Shown here: positions 9,229-20,266 of the stretch, in pieces
How positions within the stretch are numbered: position 1 is the first letter of the stretch
Layout of the letters: each line of letters opens with the position of its first letter
Origin: Entophlyctis helioformis
Taxonomy: Eukaryota; Chytridiomycota; Chytridiomycetes; Chytridiales; Chytriomycetaceae
Reading direction: 5' to 3'
NCBI GenBank assembly: GCA_025526915.1
Contig: JAHLKH010000046.1
Coordinates: 62,001 to 126,000 of the forward strand
DNA length: 64,000 nt
Made by a program: the position numbers and the translations under genes
Notes under the pieces: model-generated
Database searches by the model: none
What the model was told of the DNA's origin: nothing
What the model saw: only the letters and a program-made list of their open reading frames with translations

Positions 9229-12200
9229 CCTGAAGTCATCCATTCCGTCACCGCCCACAATGTCAATCTCGTCGTCGTCGTCATCGCCGTCCATCGACAC
9301 GCCCATCGCAAGTGCCGCGGCAGCCGACATGGCCACCGGCATCGAGACCGAGACCGAGACGGAAACAGGCATAGGCGGCTGTGTGGGCGTCACGGGCACT
9401 GGCACATGCGCAGAGCGTTTCGTGGTCGATGCCGGCTTGCGGCCGCGTTTGGCTGGCGTCGGTGTGCTGACAGCTGATAGTGCCGGCGGTGGCGGTGGCA
9501 GCGACGGAGAGGCAGCAGGTGTCGTCGAGACCGATGTGCCGTTTTTCGATATGCGTGGCCGAGGAAGCGAAGCAGCAGTAGCAGCAGGCACAGGTGTGGT
9601 GGCAGCAGCAGGGATCGCCGTGCTCCTGATCTTGATGGTCGGCGTGCGCTGGACAGGCTGAGAAGCCACACCACTTTTCGCAGGTGTGACTGCGGTTGAC
9701 TTGGGTTTCTCGGTCTTGACAACAGGGACAGGCTGTGGCAGCTGCGGTGGCAGCGGTGGTTGATTGGCGGTTGACGGTGGCACCGACGGTGGAGGACCTG
9801 ATCCCGAGGCAGAGGAGCGCGATAAGCGGCGGCCGGCGGTGCCAGAGACCGACAGCCGGCGCACAGCACGAACAGGATCGTCATGCTCGATATCGACCTC
9901 GGAGTCCTCGTCAAAGATGTCGTAGTCGAGATCCGTGTCGAGGATGTCGATGATGAGCGTCTTGCTCTCGATGGTCGTGTTGTCGCGGGTCGTGATGCTG
10001 CTAATGGTTGTTGTGGCGCCGATGGACTCGACACGCGATACCACGGTGGTGGTGGCAGAGGCGGTCGCACGGTGGCCGTGTTTGCATCTGCTGGCACGGA
10101 CGGCAATGCAAGGGCCGACGACGGCGGGGAAGCAGAGACTGCTTGCTTGCGAGCCTTGCGTGCGGGTTTGTCGGCAGCAGGTGTCTTGGCTTGCAGCGGT
10201 TGGGTTTCGGCGGCCGCCAACGCAGCAGGCGCAGGCGTCAGCACAGCAGTATTGGCAGCAGCTGAAGTTGCTGCAGCCTGGCCGCGTCGCGGTTTGCGTC
10301 CAGCGGCCGCAGCAGCCGCGCCAACGGAAGGCGACGCGCTCGCACTTGCACTCGCGCTCGTGGCAGCACTGCCACCGCCACGGCGTGCACGACCACCGGA
10401 CCAGCACGCGGCGTCACATCGCTCGGCCCAACGGCCGCCGACGCGCCAAGCCCTAGCCCGATCAGTGCCGACGCGCTGCCATTCCCACTCACGCCACCTG
10501 GCGCGCCGATCCCCGAAAAGGCGACGCCTGCAGGATCAGCTTGACATACGTTGCGTCATGGTCGCGCTCATCGTCGTCGTCGTCTTCGTCGTCATCGTCT
10601 TCGTTGTCGACATCCATATGGTCGCGTCGAACACTCTGACTGCCGTCGCAGCGTCCACATGGATTGCCGCAGGTGCACTCGAGTCCGCAGGCGACACGAC
10701 AAACATGACGGAGCGCGTCTGCTGCTGCTGCTGCTGCCGTTGACACTCGTTGCCGGCCCACCGTCGCAACAGAAGCAGACGCAACGGCGGTAATGGCAGA
10801 AGCAGTAGTGGCAGTGGCCGTGGCATCGACACCGTCAGCCCCGCCCACCGCATCGCCAAACATCTTGGCAACCGCCACGCGATGCGCGAGCCTCGCCGCC
10901 TCATCCGCAGCGCCATCATCGCTACTCTCGTCATCGCTGGCCATGCTGCTGCTGTTTTCCTCGTCGCTGTGGCTGCTGCCGTCTCCACTCGATCCTTCCG
11001 ACAGCGACGCCGAGAACGACGACACGCTGATCACATCGTCGTCGTTGTCCGACTCGTGGCCGCCAGGCGGGGGCGGAGCGCCAGGCGTGCGGGACGGGTC
11101 AACAGGGCCGGCATAGCGACTACCAACAATCGGGTTCGTGTTGAACACGTGTCGAAGGTGCGCGGCTTCTTCTGGACCGAGCAAAGCGTCCACGTCTTCG
11201 AGTACAGGATGTTGTGCGGCGACAGCAGGTATGCGAGGTAGCAGACTCGAGTTTGGCGTCAGTGACGGCGGCGGCGGCGGCGGGGGGTCAGGCAACGCGA
11301 GACTCGGCGATGATCCAGTGCCTGTGCACGAGACAACGGTCAGTATAGGTAAACGAGGCTGGCATCAGGCAAGAAACAGCAGAAAAAGTACCAGAAGTGG
11401 CGTGGTGGTCGACAATGCAAGCGAGCCAGACCGCGGGGCATCGTCGCGTGATCCACGGCGCGCCGGCGTCACAGCATCGGTGTGGGCAGGTGGAGACGCC
11501 GATGGTGGTGGTGGTGGTGGTGGCGCAAACGTGGGCGAGGAAACAAGAACAGAAGACGGCGCCACGCGCGATGCTCTGGCTGCGGGAGTGGGAGTGGCAG
11601 GAACGCCGCTCGCTCCGCCGATGCCGCCGATGCCCAGCCCAAGCGCGCCAGACGCAGGCGACCGCAACAATGCTGTTGCTGCCGCAAGCAACACCGCGGG
11701 CGACAGAGCCTGCGGCGACGATGCAGGCGGTCTCACCGGCACCATCTTCGTATGCGCACCACCATCGCCTCTGCCCACCGCGCTCGTGCCACTGCCACTG
11801 CCACTGCCTCCTCGCCGAGCCGACGAGAGCGGCGACACACGAGTGGCAGCCGCCACGGCAGCAGCGGCAGCGGCAGCAGCAGCCGACGTGGCGGCCGGCG
11901 ACGTCGTGTAGGGCCATCCAGTAGTCTTGAGTGCCGCCATGAACGCGTTGAGGATGGCCGACGCGTACGACGGCGACATGGCGGCTCCCATTGCCGACGG
12001 CGTGGTGGGCAGTCCAGACGGCGGTTGCCGTGCTGTCGCGCCAGGTGTTCCCGCTGATCTCGCGGGCGATGCTGTGCTGGACGGTGCAGGCCCGCGTCCC
12101 GGAGTGCTGCCCGACGTTGTGGGCGGATTGGGCCGGCCAAGGACAGGCGACTGCCGCACAGGCACGGCAGCTCCAGTCGGTTTGGGCGTCGCAGCGGCAC

Positions 12201-15200
12201 CGACACCGCGAGGGCGTGACGCTGCAGCAGCAGCCGAGGCCGCAGTGGACGCGACAGCAGCAGCGGCGGCGGCAGCACCCATAGCGGACGACGACAGGGA
12301 CGGCGTGTGCAGGCCAGCGTGTCCAGCCGCGCCAAACGCCTGCGCAGGCGGTCGCGGTGGCGTGCCGTAGCCAAACAGCTGTCTCTGCAGGCCGGATGCT
12401 GGTGCGGCACGCGATCCACTGGCGCTGCCGCTGCCACTGCCACTGCCACTGCCACTGCCGAGAGGGTGCGATTGCTGCAGCTTGCCAAACGCGGTCAGCG
12501 TGGCCATGAGGTTGGCAAAGGGGTTCGGTGCGCCAGGCTGCTGTGGTTGTTTTGCCTGCTGAGCCTGCTGTGCCGCGAACCGCGTCACGAGGTTGGTAAA
12601 CACGGCCTGCGCGACTGCAGGCGTGGTGGGCGGCTGCGTCGATCTGCCGAGCGTTGGCGTCAGCGTGGTTGTCGGCGTCTTGGCACTGCAGATCGGCGCG
12701 GGTTAGCAGGCTGGCGGCAGCAGGAGGCCACGGACGCAGGAAACAGTGTGAGGGCGACGAACCTGAACGGCGCGCCGCGAGGAACGTGCGGCGTGGACGG
12801 TGCCGAGTGGGAGGCCGGCCGCATGCCCGACGGCGGCAGAGACCGCGCCGAGAGAGGAGCCGCTGGTGCTGCGCGTTGCGGGTTGGGAGGCGTCATGGCA
12901 GCACCGCCGGCTGGCCTGGGCAGCGGCGACGGCGACGGCGACGGCGCTGGTGCTGCCTGAGCAGGCTCGTTGTCATCAACAGCAGCAGCGGCAGCCGCCG
13001 CCGCTTGCACAGGCGTCGCTGGTGCGGGAATCGGCGTCAGCAGCGTTGCTGGCTGCAGCGTCGGCGTGGCAGAAGCACCGCGGATTGCCGGCGATGCGAC
13101 GCGTTCGCTTGGCGTAGCATCGCGGCCGCCGTCCATGTGCGCGTCGCTGCCGTCCTGCGCGTCGTTGTGGCCGCTGGTCGTGGCGGCGGCAGGTGGATCG
13201 ACTTGCGCAGCGCCGCCGTCGCCCGACTCGACCACGACCTCGTCCAGCAACGCGCCATCGTCGACGTCCATGTCTGCGCCACCAACAGCAGCAGCGGCAG
13301 CAGCCCCTTCAGCAGCCTCTTCAGCCACAGGAGCAGACGTCGCCGTCACAGACGCGGCAGCATCCAGAGCAGCAGCCACAGCCGCCGCCGCGACATCTTC
13401 CGCATCAGCGTGATCAGCCAGAGCAGCAACAGCAGCCGCAGCCGCAGCCATTGCAGCAGCTGCCGCCGCGTCTTCTGTTCCTCCCTGCGCGTCGGCCAAG
13501 ACACCGGCGTCGCTGCAGTCGCCGTCGTGGCCACCAGTGGCAGCATCGACAGTCGCGTTCTCGCCGCCGAGCGTCGGGCCACCCGCATCCACACCAACGG
13601 CCGCCTCGACCGTCATGGCAACCGCCTCTGCAGCAGCAGCCGTCGCCGCGGCCGCAGCCTCGTCCTCGACACCCTCGACACCCCTCGACACCTTCGACAC
13701 CGCGGATACCGCCAGCACTTTCGGCACCCGCCAGACCGCCGCCATCACCGCCGCCAAGATCAAACAGGGTCAGCGACAGCCACGCGCTCAGAAAAACGAG
13801 CAGCCGCTGATCAAGGCAGTACGTGACGGCGAGGGCCTTGGCACGGTGCAACGGGATCCACGTGCCAGCCAGCTGCGGTGCCATGCCGCCATCCGACGAT
13901 GACGCTGCGCCGATGATGCCGCCGATGTCGATGAAGATGGCCGCACGACGCGCGAACGCACGCGCTCGAGCGAGAGAATGACCGACTTGTCGTGTTCGGC
14001 GAGGATGCCGCCGGCATGGAGGAGCGACGTCGCATTGACCATGCCCGTATCGGTGCGTCGGAGGAGCGCAATGGCGTCGGGCGGCGGGTTCGGATACAGG
14101 TGCGACTGCGACTGCGAGTGCGGCTGCGATGCGGCCGACGGTGTGGGCGACGATGCAGACGCCGTGCCGCCGACCCAGGTGACATAGTACCACGCGGAAT
14201 CCAGTCTCGTGACCCAGATGGCTGCCAGCTTTGTGTGGTGCGCGACAGAGTCCAGCACTGGGTACAGGATGAGCGTGGACGGGTCGAGCGGCGGTATGTG
14301 CGTGATGGCGGATGCGGCGGTTGAGATGGGCCGCTGTGGTCGCGCGCTGGCTGCTGACGCTCCTCCGCCGCGGCGATGCAGCGATCCCGACATCCGCCGT
14401 TGGCCACGAGCGGGGGCAGACGACGAGCCGCTGCCGTTGACGCTGCCGCTGCCGTTGCCGCTGCCACTTCCATTCCCATTGCCGCTGCCGTCGTCTGCAT
14501 CTGCGTCCGACTCGTTGAAATCAAAAAACGGCGTGTCGCTCCACGTGTCGACGTCGTCCATGTACAAGCCAGCCATCGCAGCCGTGTTGGCCGTGTTGAG
14601 CATGACGGCGGCCACGGTCGGTGCAGACAGGGCCGGCTGGCCCGCAAACAAGACCGCCTGCGTGTGTGCACCAGGCAGACCGAGCGAGACGGGCGGGACC
14701 GGCGTGCCTTCGGGCGAAGGGAGGTCGAGGCGGGCACTGGCGACGGACGGTGTGCCGGTGGATGACGTGGTTGTGGACGCCGAGACGGCTGTGATGGCGG
14801 AGATGGCAGAGAGCGGGGCAGGTGTGGTGGACGGCCGGCGCGTCGCTGGATGCGCAAACACGTCGACAGTCAGCTGTGTTGGCGTCGACGGCCGAGCAGC
14901 CGCGGCATCTGCACGAGCACGCGTCTGCGGGCTCTTGGCGCCATCGTCACGACGCGGCGTGGACTGCGTCTGGCCACCGCGCAGCACGAGCGGGACATCG
15001 GGCGACGTGGGCGTATGCGGCGGCGCGTTCCCGCTGCCTCCATTCGCCGCAGCGTCCGATCCACGCACGCCCGCCGTCTCGAGCCGTGGCGACACCGACG
15101 CGCCAACCGGCCCCGAAACAACCGACGCCGCGTCAGCATGGCCGCCGGCCGCCTTTGGTTCCTCCTTGATCACGGGGTCCTCCTTGATCGCGCCACTCCC

Positions 15201-18198
15201 CTCGACAGCATGCCGCAGTGAGCTGCCGCTGCCGTCGTCTGTTCGCGCACGCTTGCGCGACATGCCAGCCCGCCGACACCTACAGGCGCCGATCGCTCCT
15301 GCGCATATCGTCGCGCCACCGGCACCGCCAGCACTGCTGCCGCGTTTCCGCAGATTCGGTCGATGGCCACGGTCGCCCCAGCCGTCGCCACCTTCATCGT
15401 CGAGCAGGAAATCCAGGTCAGACACGGACATGGCCTCGGGGTCGCCCTCGTCGACCAGCACCCCGCGGCGGCCGGGCCCAAAGTCGAGAAACGGAATGTG
15501 CGTGGGCAGGACCATGGGGGAAAACTGGATGCGCGGCGGCAGAGCGGCGGCTGTGATTGGCGTGGCGGACAGATGGAGGGCGGCATGGACGCGAGGCCGC
15601 TGTGGAGCGAGTCGCCGGGCATGAACAGCTTGGGCACATGGAGGCCGGTGCCTGATCCAGCGGTTGCTGCTGCGGCTGCTGCGGTCAAGGTGTTCGCGGA
15701 CGAGACCGAGACGCGTCGAGGGGCGAAGGCGTGGCAGACGCGGGCGGCTGGGGCGGCCGCAGCAGACGCGCAATGTCTGGCGGCGTTTCGTGCGGCGAGA
15801 CAAACAGCGGCGGGTTGGGATCGTGGTCCGTGCGCGGCGCAAGGTCGTGCTGGAACCCGCCACCGTTGCTGCCGTGGCCGGCCGGCGTGGCCAGCAGCAG
15901 CGACGCCAATGCTCCTGCAGCCGGCGGCGCTGCGGTTGTGGACGATGCAGGCGCAGACGCCGACGATTTGCTGTTTCTGCGTCTGGACGGCGGCTTCGCT
16001 GCTGCAGACGCCGCCCCGCGATGTGCACCACTCGCACTGCCCGGTGCATCTGCCGCAGACGCAGCAGCGCCAGCAGCGTACAGCTGCCCGGCATCCCTTG
16101 ACGCGCGTCTCAGCGACCGCCGTCTGGTGGCCACTCCAGGCAGTCCCTCGACACCACTCGCGCCAGCCGACGCCGAGCCAAGACCAGAAACAGCAGATGC
16201 AGCAGCGCCAGGAGCAGGGGTATGTGCAGAATCGCTACTGGCTGCCACGGCAGTGTCTCTGGCAGGTGCATGGCGCTTGCTCGGCGGCCGGTCTCGTCCC
16301 AGCCCATCCTGCGCGCTCGAGCGTGAGCCAGCCGCGTCCGGTGCCGGCCCAGACGTCGACGGCCGTTTGCGTAACCGCAACTTGACGGGCGTGCGCGACT
16401 GTGGTATTGATGCCGGCAGCGATGCGGACACGCCCATCAGCACGGACGGCAGCGGCGGTGACGCCATCGCGTCATGGGGCGAATCGCCGTCAATGTCAAT
16501 GTGCGCGTCAGGCGATACGACCATGTTGTCGACAGATGCGGTGGAAGCCGGCTGCGACGCGTGGGATGGCGTGAACTGGGCCGGGAAGGACGTGGACCGC
16601 GCCACGGACGGCGCCAGCGCCGAGTCGTCGAGCGCAAACAATGGCGTGCGTGTCAATGCAGATGTTGCTGATGAGGAGCCAGAGCCGGATCCAGCCACGA
16701 ACAGCGACGAGTGCCGCTTCTTGAGTTTGGCAGGCGACACGGACACGGATCGTATGGACAAGGGCGTGGTGGCAGCTGCAACAGCGGCGGCACCAGCGAC
16801 CAGCGCTGATGCAGACAATGCAGTCGACGAGGTTGCAGCCGCTAGGGACGCAGCCAGATACGCGGTCAATGCACTCGACGGCGGCAATGCAGACTCTTCG
16901 TCGTCCATTGAGTCGTACGACGACGCCGACTGCGCGTCTGTATCTGTCGTGGCATGCCCGCCCAGCCGATGATTCTCGTCTTTGTCGTCGTCATCATCTT
17001 CGTCGTCTTCTTCATCGTCTTCATCTTCGTCATCTGAATGGCCTTGATGCGATCCGTCCTGCTCGCGATCAGGCGAGGACGATGAAGATATGGACGACGA
17101 GGCAGAGAGCCGGCCGGAAAAAAGGGAGGATGTGGATGTGGAAGCGGAGGCGGATCCAGTTGACTTTGACAGGCCTTGGAGCACGGTGGTTGTGACAGGG
17201 ACGACATTGACGACGACGGACAAGTCTTCTGCGTCTGGCGGCAGATTGGGCAGCAGGTCGGGCACGGGGATGCCGGGCTGGTCGATGTAGTAGCGCAGTT
17301 TGCGAGACTGGCGCGGGTCGCCTGCAACGGGCATGGATCGCTTTCCCAGAAGGGGAATGCCATACACGGCGTGCTGCTGCTGTGGTTGCTGTGGTTGCTG
17401 CTGTTGTGAAGATTGCTGCGATTGCGATGCAGCGGCTTGTGCCGAGCGAGCATCCTGAGTGCGTTTAAAGTGCTGGGATATGCGGGACGAGACGGTGGCA
17501 AAGGGCGTCGCACCTCTGGCGATGGCGGTAGCATCGGTTGGTGCAGCGATTGCATCGGCGATGGCGATGGGCATCGGAACGGCGCCGTTTTACAGACGCC
17601 GACGAATGGCGGCACGGCGGCATTGCAAGGCGTCAGCAATCCATCAGAGCGACAACGGCGGGCGGCCAGATGGCGAGGCCAGGCCAGCCTATAGGAAGGC
17701 ACGCAGACACGCAGACACAACGAGACGCACGCACCCGAGGGACGTGAGGCCGTGGCGCAGGATGATGTTGGACAGCTCCTTGGGCGTCGACGGGCGGTTG
17801 CCGACCTTGAGCAGTGCCTTGGTGATGGCCAGAATGACCTTGTCCCGCACGTCGTCGTCGTGCATGTGGACGCACATGGCGTCGTACGACAGCGTCGTGG
17901 CCGACGGCGAGCGGGCGAGGATGAACGCTGCGTGCGTCTGCGCCTGCGCTGGCGTCTGCGTCTCTGTATGCGTCTGCGTCTGTGGCTGCGTCCGTGACTG
18001 CGTCTCTGTATGTCGTGCCGCTGCTTCGGCGGTGGCCGCCAGCAACGGCGCCGATGACGGCGCTGATGCAGATGCAGACGCCGGGCGGACGGCTGGGCGG
18101 GACGTGCGCCGCCTGCGCTGGCCCGTCTGCGGTTGTGGTTGTGGTTGTGATTGTTGCTGCTGCTGCTGTGGTTGTTGTTGTTGTTGTGGCTGCTGCAT
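9229..18198 (-). CDS. Gds1 winged-helix plus APSES/KilA-N transcription factor with long disordered tails
   Basis: Large putative nuclear regulator. Exon 1 (18198-17735) is Gln-rich and ends in a winged helix: DKVILAITKALLKVGNRPST then LSNIILRHGLTSLG. Exon 2 starts at 17515 and continues it as GATPFATVSSRISQHFKR; the phases join, and the motif matches the fungal GDS1 winged-helix family. Acidic and Ser/Ala/Pro-rich disorder follows. At about 14200-13800 lies an APSES/KilA-N domain: LLRRTDTGMVNATSLLHAGG, VILSLERVRSRV, then GTWIPLHRAKALAV in another frame. The rest to 9229 is very low complexity, ending DDDEIDIVGGDGMDDFR. Frame changes near 15715, 15580, 13880, 10490, 10300 and 10070 have no sure introns, so either several splice sites are missed, indels are present, or more than one gene is included. 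The two DNA-binding domains are the firm part. Confidence 0.6.
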
Positions 18199-18352
18199 GG
18201 CCGCTGCCTGCCTGCCTGCCAGTCTGCGTTTGTGCGTATCTCGGCAACTTCATTCGTCAAACACCGCCGCGACTGTAGAAGGCGACGCTGTAGAACGTGA
18301 CGCTTCACAAGACGACGCTTTACAGCGTGACGCTGGCAGATCCCAACGACAT

Positions 18353-20061
18353 TCACGCCTCGACACGTGCCCGCTTGGCGGCGTGCTCGTCGGCGCCATG
18401 CTCGGCCGCCTTGTCCGCCTTGTCCGCCTTGTCCGCGTACGCCACAAGCCCGAGCCCTGCAAAGCTCGCGAGGCTGCCAAACTCGGCCAGCTGCTCGTCC
18501 GCAACAGCCGCGTTGCCCTCGCGCACAGCGATGCGCACCTGGTACCCGACGCTGGCTGCCGCCTGCACCTCCTTGACATTGTCCGACAGGAACAGCACGC
18601 GGCCCGCCGGAACGCCAATCTCGCGCACAATGGCCTCGTACGAGGCGGCCTCGGTCTTGGGCCCGATCGCCGTGTCAAAGTGGCCCTTGAAGTGCGGCAG
18701 CAGGTCGCCGTGCTCCGAGTACTTGAACAGCAGCTTCTGCGCCTCGACCGAGCCCGACGAGTAAATGTACACGGGCAGGCCGAGCGCCTTCCACTCGTTG
18801 AGCGCAACCACGACGTCGTCAAACACGCTGTTGCAGACAGACAAGCGTCAGCCACTTGTGTCGCGCTCGCGTGGTCACGCATCTACAAGCAACACCGCTG
18901 CCCACGTACTCTCCCTTGACCTTGCCGTTCTCGTACGCGTAGCGCCACAGGTATCCCTACACGCACGCACGCACGCACCACCGCCGCCTCTACCGTCAGC
19001 ACCAGCCCACCATGCGCACAAACACAACAAGCAAACCAACAGACCTGGAACGCCTTGAGCGCGCCAATCTTGCGGTCGATCGACATCTGCCACTTGATGT
19101 TTGCAACGACCGACGCCTTGACATCGGCCACGACGCTGGCAGCGGCCTCTGCATCGCCGCCGTCAGGAAAGCTCATGACGGCAACAGCGCCGTCGACGCC
19201 GTCGGCAATGTCCTTGTCCGCCTGCAGACGCAGCGCCGACACGCGCTCCTGGCACTCGGCGTCGGCCCAGCGCTCGTCCAGGAACGCGGCCACCGACGCC
19301 GAGACGTACGGAAACAGCACGTCGTGCACAAACGAGATGGGCGTCGTCGTGCCCTCGATGTCCACCACGACCGCCGACAGCGGCTGCAGCGGCTTTCCGG
19401 CGGCGGCATCGGACGTCGTCGTGGCGGCGGTGGTGGTGGTGGTGGTGGTGGTGGCATCGACCGCCATGTCGGTCGTCGGCTCGTCGGCGGTCGCGGCCTT
19501 GCTGGCCGGCTCGGCGTCGTCGGCGTCGGCGTCGTCGTCCGCCTTGCGCTTGCGGGCACCGCCCTGCTCCTCCTTGTCGCCGTCGGCCTTGGCAGCATCG
19601 TCGGCCTTGGCAGCATCGTCGGCCTTGGCAGCAGCAGCAGCCGTCGTCTCTTCCGCCGCCGCAGCAGTCGCCTCCGTCTCGGCGGCCTTGCCCGTCTCGA
19701 CTACGACCGCAGCAGCAGCCGCCGCCTTGTCGGCCACAGCATCGACGGCAGCATCAGCCGCAGCGTCGGCGCCGGCCTCTGCAGCATCGACAGCAGCGTC
19801 GACGGCAGCCGCAGCCGCAGCCGCAGCGGCCTTCTTGCCCTTCTTGCCAGTCGCCGACTTTGGTGTTGCTGCCTTCTTGCCCGTCGAGCCGGGCGTCACG
19901 GCGGCCTTCTTGGTCGGCGTCTTGGTCGGCGTCTTGGTCGGCGTCTTGGCGGGTGCAGCGTCGGCAGCAGGCACAGCCGCAGCATCGCCCGTCGACGACG
20001 ATGCTGCCAGACGGCGGGATGCCGAGCGGGTGAGGCGAGGGGTTTCGGGTGCGCTGGACAT
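18353..20061 (-). CDS. Enolase-phosphatase E1 with long Ala/Lys-rich N-terminal tail
   Basis: Bifunctional HAD-family enolase-phosphatase of the methionine salvage pathway (ENOPH1/Utr4 type): it enolises and dephosphorylates 2,3-diketo-5-methylthiopentyl-1-phosphate. Exons 20061-19045, 18956-18910 and 18827-18353 join in phase to 512 aa. HAD motif I is VVVDIEGTTTPISFV, motif II is YIYSSGS, the lysine is in DTAIGPKTEAASY and motif III is VLFLSDN. The catalytic part begins only near residue 275. The preceding tail is histone-H1-like, with repeated KTPTKTPTK, KKAA and GKKGKKAAAA, then Ala/Asp-rich repeats and RKRKADDD, a likely nuclear localisation signal. Yeast and animal enzymes are about 230-260 aa, so the tail doubles the length. 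Confidence 0.88.
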
Positions 20062-20177
20062 GGCAACGAGCTGAAGGTGTCGGAAGGTTTTTGTTAAACG
20101 TTTTCGACAAAAATGTATTGGAGAACGGTGCACGGCGTTCAACGTGCAGGTCACGGTCGCGGCGAGAAATGCCCCTC

Positions 20178-20183
20178 GTTTAT
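20178..20183 (-). terminator. Poly(A) signal AATAAA
   Basis: Minus-strand AATAAA 84 nt beyond the stop of the TmcB-like gene at 20267, in the gap before the enolase-phosphatase start at 20061. Confidence 0.5.
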
Positions 20184-20266
20184 TGCACACCAACAGACAC
20201 ACAGACACGCAGACACGCAGACACGCAGACACGCACAGACGCGGACACAAGAGACACCTGCCACCG

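Noticed and set aside
13788..14350. KilA-N domain as a giant-virus gene
   Set aside because: The form with GTWIPL...RA..LA and its joining to a Gds1 winged helix is typical of fungal APSES regulators; no other viral gene is nearby.
17459..18919. 486-aa plus-strand ORF with Cys-rich runs
   Set aside because: Antisense of the Gln-rich first exon of the Gds1-type gene and the end of enolase-phosphatase.
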